The position numbers and the translations under genes were made by a program. Below, one piece after another: positions 47,660 to 58,589 of a DNA stretch of 64,000 nucleotides; within the stretch, counting starts at the first letter, position 1; the number at the start of each line of letters is the position of its first letter. The DNA comes from Lucinisca nassula (taxonomy: Eukaryota; Mollusca; Bivalvia; Lucinida; Lucinidae): the NCBI GenBank assembly GCA_963580285.1, contig OY757014.1, positions 101,124,072-101,188,071 on the forward strand. The letters run 5' to 3'. The notes under the pieces are model-generated. The model did not search any database and was not told where the DNA came from. It worked only from the letters and a program-made list of their open reading frames with translations.

Positions 47660-48379
47660 ATATAAATCAACTTGTGGACGACAACAAGGTCGACCAACTA
47701 GTTTTCAGGTCGACAAACTAGTTTTCAGCAGTGCGCGCTAAGTGGTTCACCCTAAGTGAACGTTTAATCTGGCCAGTCGCGTTTTGTGTTTCTTTTTCTT
47801 ATTTTGTTGTTGTTTTTGTTGTTTGCTTCTGTAGGCATTTACGTCACCCCGTTCCGAGCACAGAACATTGTTTTGCCTTCGGGGCGGACGCCGTGAGTGG
47901 GCTACAGAAGCAACTTAATGTGATGTTTTGTTTTAGTATTGTTGTATATAGATACTGTAAATAATTCATGTAATTCATTTGATAGCTTTCTTGTGCCCCC
48001 CCCCCCACACACACACAGCTGCCCGTACACCTGTTAGAGATCACGCTCGGTTGTCTTGTTAGCATGGGTGTTTGCGGGACGCCGTACGCCCACATGTAAC
48101 AGGTACTGAAATACATTGTGAACAAAAACAGAAAAGCATGTCCAAAAAAACCCCGGCCTCCAGTATGTTTATTTGCAAATGATAATCTTTCAGCCCACAA
48201 ATCCTCAACTGTAGCACATCATGCTTTAAATTCTGAAATGGTTGAAGGCTATTTCTACTGCATGAATTTTTTTTTTTTTTGAAAAGCGACTTTAATCTCA
48301 CAACTGTGAGATGTGTTTTACATTTTACATTTTCAACGACTATTTAACATTTTATTAAACATCGCAGAATCCATTGGGT
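47660..48379. other. Unclassified intronic DNA
   Basis: A poly-C/(CA)n run at 47996-48018. No gene recognised. Confidence 0.35.
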
Positions 48380-48684
48380 TATTGTTTGTTTGTTTGTATT
48401 GGAGTTTAACAGCCCAGTCAACTTTATTTAAGGTCATTTTGAGCCGGTCAGTTTACCTATCCAAACTTTTCTTTTGCAGGCTTATACGTAAGCGATTGAC
48501 CGGTACAGTGCACAATCTTTCGCCAGAAACTGACAACTGCCGTTCTTGAATCAGCGGAAAAAGGGAATGACCATAGAAAAGATTTGATGATCAATCTCCA
48601 CGACAGAATGTTGCCGACCCCGGCAGGTATCGAACCCGCATCCTACTGATCACGCGAATCCGACTGAGCTACCGAGGCCGGTCC
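48380..48684 (-). repeat. tRNA-derived SINE, family 1
   Basis: On the - strand: A-box TAGCTCAGTCGG and B-box GGTTCGATACC about 35 bp apart at the 5' end, then a unique body, a tail with CTGTTAAACTCC, and (CAAA)n. A second copy is at 61436-61745. Confidence 0.8.
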
Positions 48685-48734
48685 ATTAGATTATAACAAA
48701 CAATGATGAAATTGTTTGCTGCCTGCCTTGAAAT

Positions 48735-48815
48735 ATATACGTTCTGCGCAAATTAGGAATCGGTAAGATTCCGGAATTATCCTGCGCAAAGTAGGAAGTC
48801 TCAATAATATATAGC
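48735..48815. repeat. AATTCCGGAATT-type palindromic fragment
   Basis: TGCGCAAATTAGGAATCGG, GATTCCGGAATTATCC, TGCGCAAAGTAGGAA; related to 49665-49755 and 51450-51570. Confidence 0.5.
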
Positions 48816-49645
48816 CGCAATGACTTCAGCACCCGTTGTAGTAAAATCATTTTCGATATAAAACGATGGCGTACAACATAAATGTTATACGAAAGACTGC
48901 ATGCATGGTAGTTAACCCGATCACGGTTGACAACTTTGCTTCCCTCTTTAATTGCACACCGGTGGGTCAGGCCTAAGATTCTATGGCGGTTCCAACGTTA
49001 AGGCTTATGTTGATTTGTACCTGATTCTCTATCTCTGGTCGGGCCTATCGGAGTCTAACTGTTGGGTTTTCTTTGCTCCAGCATTTCAGTGGTTTCTGGC
49101 TGTCGAGTCCTCACTGTTGTTTCATCTCTGTGACTGTTTGATTTTTGTGGTCATGGAGATGTTGCACTGATGAGTTTGGAGGCCTTCATGCGGACTGAAC
49201 AAATTATTAGGGCCCCGCACTGAAAGTGTGGGTGCCCTATAGTCTGTCTGTCTGTCTGTCTACAAATTTCTGATAGCGCTGCCGGGGCCCTAGTCAGTTT
49301 CACTGACAGCTCTAGTTTGTCTTAATCGCGACGGAAGGAAGGGCGAGGATTGTGGCCACGTAAAATCGATGTAAGCCCCCCAGTGGAATTCGTTTCCGCT
49401 GACGGTTCCAAGGCGGTTCTTCTGTCGGGGTTTATTTTTGTTATGGTTTGTCTTTGGGTGTTTGTGTCGCTTATATTATTTTATTTTGGATAGCCTATTG
49501 ACAATTTTGTGGGAAAGTAACTGTCCTTTTGGCTTTCCGCTGTTGATGTTTTCCTAAGGGTCTGTTGTTTTATGTTTGTGTTTTTGCCCTTTGGTGTCTC
49601 TGATTGGAGCTGTGGGTTAATTATAACGATTCCTGATCATTGCCC
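48816..49645 (+). repeat. L-family copy: end of RT-like tail and 3' UTR, with a small insertion
   Basis: Starts in the coding end (ACATAAATGTTATACGAAAG), then the full 3' UTR to TGCCCCCACTTCTACTTC. Interrupted at 49209-49318. Confidence 0.72.
49209..49318 (+). mobile_element. Small Helitron-like insertion
   Basis: About 110 bp inserted into an L-family TTATTTGTCT site. It has (TCTG)n, the pair AGGGCCCC / GGGGCCCT, a 3' hairpin GTCAGTTTCACTGAC and terminal CTAGT next to T. No duplication beyond T runs. Confidence 0.5.
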
Positions 49646-49664
49646 CCACTTCTACTTCACTTTG

Positions 49665-49755
49665 TTGTGCAAAGTGTGAATTCCTACCTTGCGCAAGACA
49701 ATTCCAGAATTGTCCCTGCGCAAAGTGAGAATCCGGACAAAGTAGGAATAATTAA
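49665..49755. repeat. AATTCCGGAATT-type palindromic fragment
   Basis: GCGCAAGACAATTCCAGAAT and TGTCCCTGCGCAAAGTGAG. Confidence 0.5.
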
Positions 49756-49879
49756 ATGTTTCTGTGTTTAATGTAGTATTTATTTTTATTTTCGGCTCAT
49801 ATTTGGTATAAAGATACATTGAAGTAATTAATAAAAAAAATACCTGGTGCCTTGTGTCATTGGAATTGATCGTTATGCA

Positions 49880-50010
49880 TGTTCTATTTACGCCTTAGAC
49901 TTCAGCAGGTCACTGGTTCGATGCCAGTCAGATTCGGCGTCTCACATATGGTCCGATCGAGGCTCGAATCGCAACCCTCTTATCCAGTAGGCCACGGAGG
50001 TCCGTCGACG
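49880..50010 (-). repeat. tRNA-like SINE head, family 2
   Basis: - strand reads CCGTGGCCTACTGGATAAG, GCGATTCGAGCCTCGATCGG. Matches the heads at 53265-53432 and 58025-58120. Confidence 0.6.
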
Positions 50011-50044
50011 GACAGGTGGATGGATGGATTACAAATTATTGATG

Positions 50045-50046
50045 AA

Positions 50047-50114
<68 letters not shown>
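50045..50114 (+). repeat. (GA)n microsatellite
   Basis: About 35 GA units with one GC interruption. Confidence 0.95.
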
Positions 50115-50117
<3 letters not shown>

Positions 50118-50304
50118 CCATGCAGTCTGATCAGTGTGGCCGCCTTTCGACATATAACAATCTAAATAGGCAGATTAAAAAAATCAGTTGTGAACCCCAC
50201 TTACTTCGTTGCGAATTAATTAGTTAAAAGCTATACATCTACTACAGCTGGTATTAAGGGAATGTTTGGCAGCTGTAGAAAGCCCCCCCCCCTTTCCTTA
50301 TATT

Positions 50305-50790
50305 TTCTTGTCCTTTCGATCATTGATTTCATTGTGGAAATTCGAAAATATTTGAGGGCCTGATAAGTAGAAGTAAAACAAAGATCAGGAATCGAAAGAA
50401 ATACAAACATTAAGCGACCAGACCATAATGGTAACCTAAACAAAGGAAGGCCATAAGGACAGTTACTTTCCCACAAAATGGCCATATGGCCATCCAAAAT
50501 TAAAAGACACAAGTGATACACACAGTAAGTAACAAACAACAACATAAATAAATCGCCACAGAAGAACCGCATTGGAACGGTCAGTGGAAAGATTTCCACT
50601 GGGGGGCTTAAATCGATTTTACGTGGCCATAATCCTCGCCCTTACTTCCGTAAGGTCTTATTGTCCTAAACTAGCTAGTCTGGCACCGAAAAACTTGCAC
50701 ACTATATCGTTTTAGTTCTATAGTGTACTCCATGTTTCAAAGGGATTCCCTTTATTAGAACATATTTCATGGGTATTACGTTTTCTTTAT
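50305..50790 (+). repeat. Dispersed repeat split by an L-family insertion
   Basis: Pieces 50305-50366 and 50656-50790 match the uninterrupted copy at 8375-8560. Confidence 0.5.
50367..50655 (-). repeat. L-family 3' UTR copy
   Basis: - strand 3' UTR from GGAAGTAAGGGCGAGG (right) to the 3' terminus at 50367. 5' truncated. Confidence 0.75.
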
Positions 50791-50794
50791 CTTT

Positions 50795-51003
50795 GAAATG
50801 AAATAGAAGTGAAGGCAATGATCAGGAATCGATACAATTAACCCACAGCTCCCTTCAGAGACACCAAAGGGAAAGAAACACAAACATGAAACAACAAACC
50901 CCAATGGAAACATCAATAGCGGAAAGCCAAAAAGACAGTTACTTTCCCACAAAATGGCCAATTGGCTGTCCAAACCAAAATAATATTAGCGATACAAACA
51001 CTC
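50795..51003 (-). repeat. L-family 3' UTR copy
   Basis: Runs from AATAGAAGTGAAGGCAATGA at the left to AGCGATACAAACACTC, where it is truncated. Confidence 0.75.
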
Positions 51004-51702
51004 TGGTACCAGACAGAAACCCACCATTGAGACAGTTCGAACGAGAGTACCCAGAATTTATGTTTGGAGCAAATATACATGTAAGATACACGATGGAGTG
51101 TGTCTTCATACTTATATGTTGAATGGACAGCCCAAACCATATCGAACACACACTAATCTGCAGGTTTCCAGCAAATTAAATAATGACCGACCTTGATGTG
51201 AGAACAGTAACTTTAAAACATATCTTGGCGTTTGTTATTCAATTCATTTGGCCATTATCTTGCGTATTTTTGTTCTTTAAGATTTTTCATGGGTATTTTT
51301 TGCGTTGAAATATTTTATTTATGAAACTCGGTACTGGATAAAGCGAAAGAAGGTAAATAATCGACAAGCCATTCTTTCACCAATAAAATGCAATATGATT
51401 CGATTCTAACTTTGTCCATGCGCAGAGACATTTTCCTTGACAAATAATCGATAATTTAACACCCAATCCCTTGCGCCATTCTAGAATTGTACCGGTACAA
51501 TTCCGGAATCGTGGCGCAAAATGAGAATTACTACTTTGCGCAGGACAATTCCGGAATTGTACCGATTCTTACTATTCGCAGAACAAATATATCGAATTAA
51601 TACTCTCCAGCAACGACTTGGTAATACGAAGGCATATGAAGTACAGCCTTCGGCTGAAGAGAGCTCAGTGGTTAATGTCCATATCTGTTATTCGGCCTCT
51701 AT
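51004..51702. other. Intronic DNA with CCGGAATT palindromes
   Basis: 51480-51570 holds GGTACAATTCCGGAAT and GACAATTCCGGAATTG separated by GGCGCAAAATGAG. A decayed MITE palindrome (CGAACGAGAGTACCC) is near 51040. No gene seen. Confidence 0.45.
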
Positions 51703-52115
51703 TATAGAAGTGAAGGCAATGATCAGGTATCGATAAAATTAACCCACAGCTCTCAGCTCCAATCAGAGACAAAACAGGGAAAGAAACACAAACATGAAAC
51801 AACAGACCCTAATGGAAACATAAATAGCGGGAAGCCAAAAGGACAGTTACTTTCCCACAAAATGGCCAATTGGCTATCCAAAACAAAATAATATAAACGA
51901 TACAAACACTCAAAGACAAACCATAACAAAAATAAAACACGACAGAAGAACCGCCTTGGAACGGTCAGTGAAACGAATTCCACTGGGAGCTTAAATCGAT
52001 TTTACGTGGCCACAATCCTTGCCCTTACTTCGGTCGCGATTTAGACAAATCATTTGTTTTGTCCGCATGAAGGCCTCCTAACTCATCAGTGCAACATCTC
52101 CGTGAAGTTTGCTTA
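51703..52115 (-). repeat. L-family 3' UTR copy
   Basis: Left terminus TAGAAGTGAAGGCAATGATC; right end in the CATCAGTGCAACATCTCCG block. Confidence 0.78.
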
Positions 52116-52319
52116 TGTTTTAAAGAAAGCAAACTAGGCTTCCTACACCATATTGGTTAACTAAACTTCACAAAAAACATACAAAGCATGGTTGATTGCA
52201 ATTTCTATGTTCTTGTACCACTACTGAACTTTCTAAATCATCAACTACATGCCTTACTGCCATCAAAATCATAAGATTAAATACTGTGGTAAAGTCTATG
52301 GAAGGTCAGGGAGAAATAT

Positions 52320-52777
52320 GTTTCGGTCTATTAAAAATTCGAATGAGGATGGTGATGTTCCTCGTGTGGCATCGTATGACGTTTATATTTCGCAATTAAT
52401 TCAATTTGCCAGAGTTTCTAGTCATGTAAATGACTACAACACTCGCAATAAATTGATAACTCCTTGCCATCTTCTTCATGGTTATCGGTATCATAAACTA
52501 CACAAAGCTTTTCTAAGTTTCCGATTTAGTTTCAAAATACAATGTTGGACTTAAAACTTTCCTGAAACAAGTTCTGTCGGAACCCGAATTTTATTCTGAT
52601 TTAGTATATAAATTTAGAAAAGTATATACACTCAATGACTTCAGTACCCAATTTCGTAAATTCATGCTTCGATATAAAAAGATTGGGTACAACATAAATG
52701 TTATAGGATAGACTGCATGCATGGTAAGTTAACTCAATCACGGCTGATAACTTTGCCTCCCCCTTTAATTTCACACC
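52320..52777 (+). pseudogene. L-family RT-like tail, in a copy split by two SINEs and a mariner
   Basis: EDGDVPRVASYDVYISQLIQ, HVNDYNTRNKLITP, HGYRYHKLHKAF, then after a frameshift LKQVLSEPEFYSDLVYKF and MLRYKKIGYNINVI with a stop. The longest readable RT-like tail here but still broken. Its 3' UTR continues at 53070-53180, 53433-53613 and 54941-55270. Confidence 0.7.
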
Positions 52778-53069
52778 GTTGGCCCCCGCCCAGCGGAACT
52801 TGAAGACATGAATGGGCTGCATGATGCTTCCTCGCAGAGCTGAAACCGACCGCACACGAGAACTTGAAAACCTCTTAGTAGATCTAAGCTTGTCAAGGCA
52901 AAGCGGTGTGAGTCTGACCGCCCATGCTTATAAACCCTATTGGGTTCATTGGGCGATAGGGCTTGAGATGTCATTTCATCTCAATGTCGGGTAAAATCCC
53001 AGTAAATTGGAATCAACGTTTCCAAAATGACCTATACAGTGTTGACGGGGACGTTAAACCTCAAATCAA
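52778..53069 (+). repeat. SINE-like family S6, most complete copy
   Basis: Runs from TTGGCCCCCGCCCAGCGG to the tail GTTGACGGGGACGTTAAACC and TCAAATCAAACAAAT. It interrupts the L-family copy at ATTTCACACCG|...|TGCACGCCGGTGGG. Confidence 0.7.
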
Positions 53070-53179
53070 ACAAATAATTGCACGCCGGTGGGTCAAGCCA
53101 TAGCTTCTATGACAGTTCAAGCTTAAAGTCTCACTAAGAATTAAAACAAAAAAATAATAATAATAATAATAATTTAATG

Positions 53180-53432
53180 TTTTTTTTTTTTCGTTTTTTT
53201 TTTTTTTTTTTTTTTTGTTTTGGTTTTTACGGTCCTTTCAAGATTATTTCACTCGTATCGTTATTCACAGGTGGGCGAAAACCGACGTACCCGGAGAAAA
53301 ACCACCTGACCTTCCGTTGCAGAACTTGGCGTCTCACATGTGACCCGAGCGAGACTCGAACTACAGCGGTGAGAGACCTAATAATCAAGAGTCAGGGCTC
53401 TTAACCACTAGGCCACGGAGGCCCGTCCATTA
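53180..53432 (-). repeat. tRNA-derived SINE, family 2, with poly-A tail
   Basis: - strand head GGCCTCCGTGGCCTAGTGG, B-box-like GTTCGAGTCTCGC, then GACGCCAAGTTCTGCAACGG and an A-rich tail (T run at 53180-53215 on +). TTAATG/TTAAATG at the edges is a likely target duplication. Confidence 0.7.
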
Positions 53433-53613
53433 AATGTTAGTTGGTACCTGATGCTATGTCTCATGTCGGGCCCATCGGCGTCTAACTGTTGGTTTACATT
53501 TGCTCCAGCGATTCAGTTATTTCTTGATGTCGCGTTCTCACCTTTGTTTCATCTCTGTTATTGTTTGATTTTTGTGTTCTCGGAGATGTTGAGGACTGAA
53601 CAGACTACATGTA

Positions 53614-54940
53614 CGAGGGGTGATCAATAAATTCGAGAACTTTTGCCATAACGTAATAATGAAAAACGATACTCACGAATACTGTTTATTATTTCTCGAC
53701 ATAGGATCCCTTGACCTTGATACACTTTTGACATCTGTTCATCCACGTGCCGAACACGTGACGTAAGCCGTCACGTGACACCTCCCTAAGCGCTACCGTT
53801 ATAGCAGCCCCTAGTTCATCTCGCGTCTCATATTTTACTCCGCGCAGCTGATCCTTCACATTTGGAAACAGGAAAAAGTCACAGATAGCCAAGTCTGGGC
53901 TATAAGGTGGATGCGGTAGAGTTTCGATACCCAGTTCCTTGAGGGTGGACGTCACAAGTTGACTCACGTGCACTGGAGCGCTGTCTTGGTGCAAAATGAA
54001 CCCCGACCTTACAAGTCAGGGCGTTTATCTCGAATAGCTCTCTGCAACTGGAATTTAATTAGATGTGCTTAGTATTCACTATTGACTGTAGTTTTAGCTG
54101 GCACCATGTGATTGAACACAATTCCTTTTGTGTCACAAAATATGATGGACATAACTTTACCCACTGACTTGAAAAGTCAGGCTTTTACAGGCGATGGTGA
54201 CGATGCATGCTTCCAGACGGAACTCTGTTGCTTGCTTTCCGGCTCAAAGAAGTGGAACCATGTTTCATTACATGTTATGATTTTATTCCGGAATCCATCA
54301 CCTTCCTCTGCATATCGGTTGAGAATATCTCGACAGATCTGTTTCCTTACGCCCTTCTGGTCAGGCTGAAGTAGACGGGGTACCTACCTTGCACATACGC
54401 AGCTTAATTCAATCTTTTCCGTCAGAATCTCTTGGGCTGTACCATTACTTAAGTAAAAGTTCTCCGCTACATGTCTAATAGTCACTCGCCTGCTTTCCAT
54501 TACGTATTGTTCAATGGCAGCACAGTTTTCGTCTGTAGTATACTTCACAATGCGGCCAGATCGGGCGTCATCTTTGGTCGATGTTTTTCCGTCACTGAAG
54601 CGATGCCACCATTTATGAATACAAGATTTTGAAAATGCTGCTTCTCCGTATACATTTTGGAGATCCTCTTTGATTTCGCTCATAGGCTTCCCTAATTTTA
54701 CGTAGAATTTAATGATAGCCCTCTGTTCTGCAACAACGTCGTCAGCCATTTCTGAACGGTGAACGTAAAGTATGACATAGAAAATATAACGTCATTGAAA
54801 AACAAGTGACGTCACGAACGTAATACCTTGATGACGTTGTCCGTAACGTGCTATTCTATCGACCATATACATTTTTTTGCGATTGGTTGTATATTAAAAA
54901 AGTTATAATAAAAGTTCTCGAATTTATTGATCACCCCACG
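53614..54940 (-). mobile_element. mariner element with intact ends
   Basis: 1327 bp between TA dinucleotides at 53612-53613 and 54941-54942. Near-perfect TIRs: CGAGGGGTGATCAATAAATT at the left, and the inverse of CGTGGGGTGATCAATAAATT at the right. It sits in an L-family 3' UTR (CATG|TA...TA|TTTGTCT). Confidence 0.88.
53689..54749 (-). pseudogene. mariner transposase, frameshifted
   Basis: Starts with ATG at 54749. The N-terminal paired-type HTH runs MADDVVAEQRAIIKFYVKLG through CIHKWWHRFSDGKTST and the linker DDARSGRIVKYTTDEN; this frame stops at 54384. The middle lies in other frames with stops (ETWFHFFEPESK near 54250 is the first-Asp block). The C-terminal frame 53689-53994 reads MHQDSAPVHVS (second Asp region) and PPYSPDLAICDFFLFPNVKD, the mariner D34D third Asp. 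The element is therefore dead for transposase, although its ends look usable in trans. Confidence 0.85.
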
Positions 54941-54942
54941 TA

Positions 54943-55270
54943 TTTGTCTAAATCGCATCGGAAGTAAGGTCGAGGTTTGCGGCCCCGTAAAATCGGCTTA
55001 CACCCCATCCTCAACACAATTTAAATACTTTTCATCGACCGTTCCATGGTGGTTCTTCTGTCGCAGTTTATTATTTTTATAGTTCGTCTTTGAATGTGTG
55101 TATATTTTATATATATTTATATATATCGTATTCTTGTTTTAGATAGGCAATTCGCCATTGTGTGGGACAGTAACTGTCATTTTGGCTTTCTGCTTTCCCT
55201 TTGATGTCTGTGATGGGAGGTGTGGGTTAATTGTATCGATTACTAACCATTGCTTTCACTTGTATTTTTA
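54943..55270 (+). repeat. L-family 3' UTR, end of the copy begun at 52320
   Basis: TTTGTCTAAATCGCATCGGA to ATTACTAACCATTGCTTTCA; there is an extra TATATATTTATATATAT expansion near 55105. Confidence 0.7.
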
Positions 55271-55354
55271 AATAAAACAGGCGTTTTTGTGCATCTTGTC
55301 TATGTATGATATTTCCGTGTTTTACACTATACTGCATCATTATCTTATATTTTT

Positions 55355-55380
55355 ACAAAAAAAAAAAAAAAAAAAAAAAT
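55355..55380 (+). repeat. Poly-A tract
   Basis: Run of about 23 A following TTTTTAC. Confidence 0.9.
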
Positions 55381-55519
55381 ACTTATTTAACTGAATGGAC
55401 ATTTGAAAGAGGAGATTCCCTCTATCATGCATGTAATGAGAGAAATGCAATTTTACTTTCAAAAAGCATAAACATTACACATTATTGTCATGTCAGAAGT
55501 TGCAAGAAGAACCTTTCTA

Positions 55520-55865
55520 CAGTCGAACTTCAATGGCTCGAACACCTTTGGGACCTCGAAAATCTGTTCGAGACAGGGGTAGTTCGAGCCACCGAGGGTT
55601 ACTGCCAGGAGGCACAAGAGATACTTTTAAACATCTTTTCGGTGTTCTATAATGAAAATGTATGCTGTGTGTACTCATAAGAATCGCCTCATCGAGGCGA
55701 TTCTAATGAGTACACACAGCATACACTTGCAAGATAAAAGACTAAAATCTCCTTAATCCCCCCACTATTTCTTATGAACTGAGGATTTCGCTAGGGGCTC
55801 AAGAATGGGTTCGACACATCCATGGTAAACCAGCCATCGGTGTTCGAGCCGTCGAAGTTTTACTG
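55520..55865 (+). mobile_element. Tigger/pogo-like MITE, copy 3 (best copy)
   Basis: TIRs CAGTCGAACTTCAATGGCTC on the left and the inverse of GTTCGAGCCGTCGAAGTTTT on the right, with TA at the left edge. Central palindrome ACTCATAAGAATCGCCTCAT / CGAGGCGATTCTAATGAGT. No coding capacity. Confidence 0.78.
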
Positions 55866-56363
55866 TTATTAAACATTTTAAAATTCAATGTTGGGCTTAA
55901 ATCACTTCTGCAACAAGGTCTTTCAGAACCCAAATTTTATGGTGACTTAGTATATAAATTAAACAAAAAATGCACTTGCAATGACTTCAGTACCCGATTT
56001 CGTAAATCATTCTTCGATATATAAGGATTGGACACAATATAATGTTATACGACAAACTGCATGCACGGTAGTTAACCTAATGACGGTTGATAACTTTGCT
56101 TCCCTATTTAATTGCACACCGATGGGTCAGGCTTCAGATTCGATGACGGGTCCAGCCAGCGTAAAGGCTTACTTAAAATTAAAATTTAATTTTATGTTAT
56201 GTTGCTTAGTACCTGATGTTCTGTCTCTGGTCGTGCCCATCGGAGTCTAACTTAGTTTTCTTTTGTTACAGCATTTCAGCGTTTTCTGTCTGTCGAGTTC
56301 TCGCCTTTGTTTTCTCTCTGTGGTCGTTTTTGTGTTCTCTGAGATGTTGCACTGATGCGTTAG
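55866..56363 (+). pseudogene. L-family copy, RT-like tail end and 3' UTR, left part
   Basis: Coding remnants (LLQQGLSEPKFYGDLVYKL, DFSTRFRKSFFDI) with a stop, LFNCTPMGQASDSMT, then 3' UTR up to CACTGATGCGTTAGGA. An antiparallel copy follows at once and this one resumes at 56947. Confidence 0.68.
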
Positions 56364-56946
56364 GAAATAGAAGTGAAGGCAATGATCAGGAAGCAATACA
56401 ATTAACACACAACTCCCATCAGAGACACCAAAGGAAAGAAACACAAACACGAAACAACTAGACCCTGATGTAAACATACCTAGCGGAAAACCAAATGGAC
56501 AGTGACTTTCCAATAAAATTGACTAACCAAAACAAAATAATTTAAGCGATACACACACTCAAAGCCAAGCCATAACAAAAATAAACCACGACAGAAGAAC
56601 CGCCTTCGAACGGTCAGTTAAACGAATTCCACTGGTGTTGGGGGTGGGGGGGGGGTGAAATCGATTTTACTTGGTCACAATCCTCGCCCTTACTTCATTC
56701 GCGATTCAGACAAATAATGTGTTCAGTCCGCATGACGGCGTCCTAACTCACTAGTGCGACATCTCCGTGAACACAAAACAATCAAACAACCACAGAGATG
56801 AAACAACGGTGAAGACTCGACAGCAAGAAACCACTGAAAGTTTGGAGCAAAAGAAAACCAACGGTTAGACTCCGATGAAACCAGAGACAGAGCATCAGGC
56901 ACCAACCAACATTACATAGAATTAGATTCCCTCGAATCATCAGTGG
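56364..56946 (-). repeat. L-family 3' UTR copy inserted antiparallel
   Basis: 3' terminus at 56364 (AATAGAAGTGAAGGCAATGA in + sense); 5' truncation at ATCATCAGTGGAAG. Confidence 0.72.
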
Positions 56947-57315
56947 AAGCCTTCATGCTGACTGAACAAATTATTTGTCTAAATCGCGACAGACGTAAGG
57001 GCGAGAATTGGGGCCGCGTAAAATCGATTCAAGTCCCCAAGTGAAATACCTTTCACTAACCTTTCAAAGACAGTTCTTCTGTCAGTGTTTATTTTTATGA
57101 TTGTTCGTATTTGAAAGTGTGTGTATTGCTTGTAGCTTATGTTTTGGATAGCCAATTGACAATTTTATGGGACAGTAACTGTAGTTTTGGCTTTCCGCTA
57201 TTAATGTTTCCATGAGGGTTTGGTTATTTCATGTTTGTGTTTCTTTCCCTTCGGTGTCTCTGATGGTAGCTGTGGGTAAATTGTATCGATTCCTGATCAT
57301 TGCCTTCACTTTTAT
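56947..57315 (+). repeat. L-family 3' UTR, right part (continues 56363)
   Basis: GCCTTCATGCTGACTGAAC to GATCATTGCCTTCACTTTTA. Confidence 0.72.
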
Positions 57316-57715
57316 GTTGTATTTGTTAGTGGTTGAAATACAATACAGAAATTACCGAATTGTTCAAAATGCGTGTCAAACACGTACCACAAGCAGTATA
57401 ATTGAAATTTTGAATTAAATTGTAATTTTAAACATTTTAAAAAATATTTTTAATTTTAATTTAAGTTTAAATCAAATTCTCATTCCTATCCAAAATTATT
57501 GACAACATGCATAGTAATCATAGGGCATGAGAAAAATGAATTGGGCAACTGCAATATGAAAAATATGGTTAGTAATGCATAGTAATCATAGGGCATATGG
57601 TAGTTTAAAATTATATCAGAAAAAAAAATAAAAAAAACACCATGACATCACGTGCTATTCATTTTGGGTTTAAATAAAAAAATCAAGGGAGGTTACTCTT
57701 AGAAGAAAATAGGTA
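57316..57715. other. Unclassified AT-rich intronic DNA
   Basis: A 20-bp direct duplication, GCATAGTAATCATAGGGCAT, at about 57509 and 57576. No gene seen. Confidence 0.4.
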
Positions 57716-57785
57716 TGTGTGTGTGTGAATTCGGGTTTAACGTCGCTTTCAACAATTTTTTAGTCATATCACGACGGAAATAGGT
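57716..57785 (-). repeat. 3' tail of tRNA-SINE family 3 with (CA)n
   Basis: GTGTGTGTGTGAATTCGGG, TTTAACGTCGCTTTCAAC and TCATATCACGACGG match the left end of the copy at 62700-63021. Confidence 0.65.
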
Positions 57786-58024
57786 ATGTGTCAAATATAC
57801 ATGAGCATAACTTTAGAAAGAATTTTGACTTTGCATGCGGTTTTTCATAAAATGACCCTCTTCGTGTCTGCTTTCACCCTGCTTCATATTAAGAATATTT
57901 AAAATTTCATTGTAGTTGCTCTTTAAAGTACGAACTGTAGTCCGCATCAAAAGAGTTCTGTTGGACAGTATGGTTTTAATTATATGGCGGTCGTCTATAA
58001 ACCAATAGCGACCCTATATTTGAA

Positions 58025-58250
58025 GAGTAACGGGCGTCCGTTGCCTAATGGATAAAAACGCTGATTCTTAAATATCATGTCTGTCACCGCTGTTGTTGGA
58101 GTCTGGCTCGGGTCACATTGAGACGCCAAGTTCTGCAACGGAAGGTCAGGTGGTTTTTCTCCGGGTACTCTGGTTTCCGCCCATATCTGATTAACAATCG
58201 ACTCGAAAAAAAGTCTAATTACATTTTAATGGGCCGTATAATCTAAAAAA
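58025..58250 (+). repeat. tRNA-derived SINE, family 2, + strand copy
   Basis: Head GCGTCCGTTGCCTAATGGAT, then GGAGTCTGGCTCGGGTCAC, GACGCCAAGTTCTGCAACGG and TGGTTTTTCTCCGGGTAC. Confidence 0.65.
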
Positions 58251-58289
58251 AATACATGTATTTGCAGATTATTTACCATTTCTTTTCAG

Positions 58290-58461
58290 ATTTTTGCGTC
58301 GATCGTGTTCGCACATTTCTATCAGTTTCGATATAGGTGGTGTGGAGAATTTAGCAGAGATGTGCTAATTCAAAAGGTCATTTTTGAATTAACCATAGCC
58401 TTTGTCACGAACAATATTATGACAAGTACAGGGTTTTACATCTTTTATGAGGAAGTGGAAA
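58290..58461 (+). CDS. CUB-domain protein, exon encoding the second half of CUB domain 2
   Basis: Acceptor TTCTTTTCAG at 58280-58289, donor GTAAGT at 58462. It starts in phase 0, fitting the exon at 42877-43076, and ends in phase 1 like the CUB1 end exon. The 57 residues run from IFASIVFAHFYQFRYRWCG (fourth CUB Cys) through SRDVLIQKVIFELTIAFVTN to STGFYIFYEEVE, the closing strand. The usual Gly of the closing motif is present (TGF). The domain is slightly shorter than CUB1 in this half. The phase-1 end implies at least one more exon downstream, which is not in the window. Confidence 0.87.
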
Positions 58462-58589
58462 GTAAGTTATTTACTTTATGGTGTTACGTTACCTTTTAGC
58501 TCGTCAGTGTAATCAGTATCCATTACGATTACACATGCTTGCGACATAGTGTATTTTTCACATCTACAAATAGACTATTTTCTGATCAT

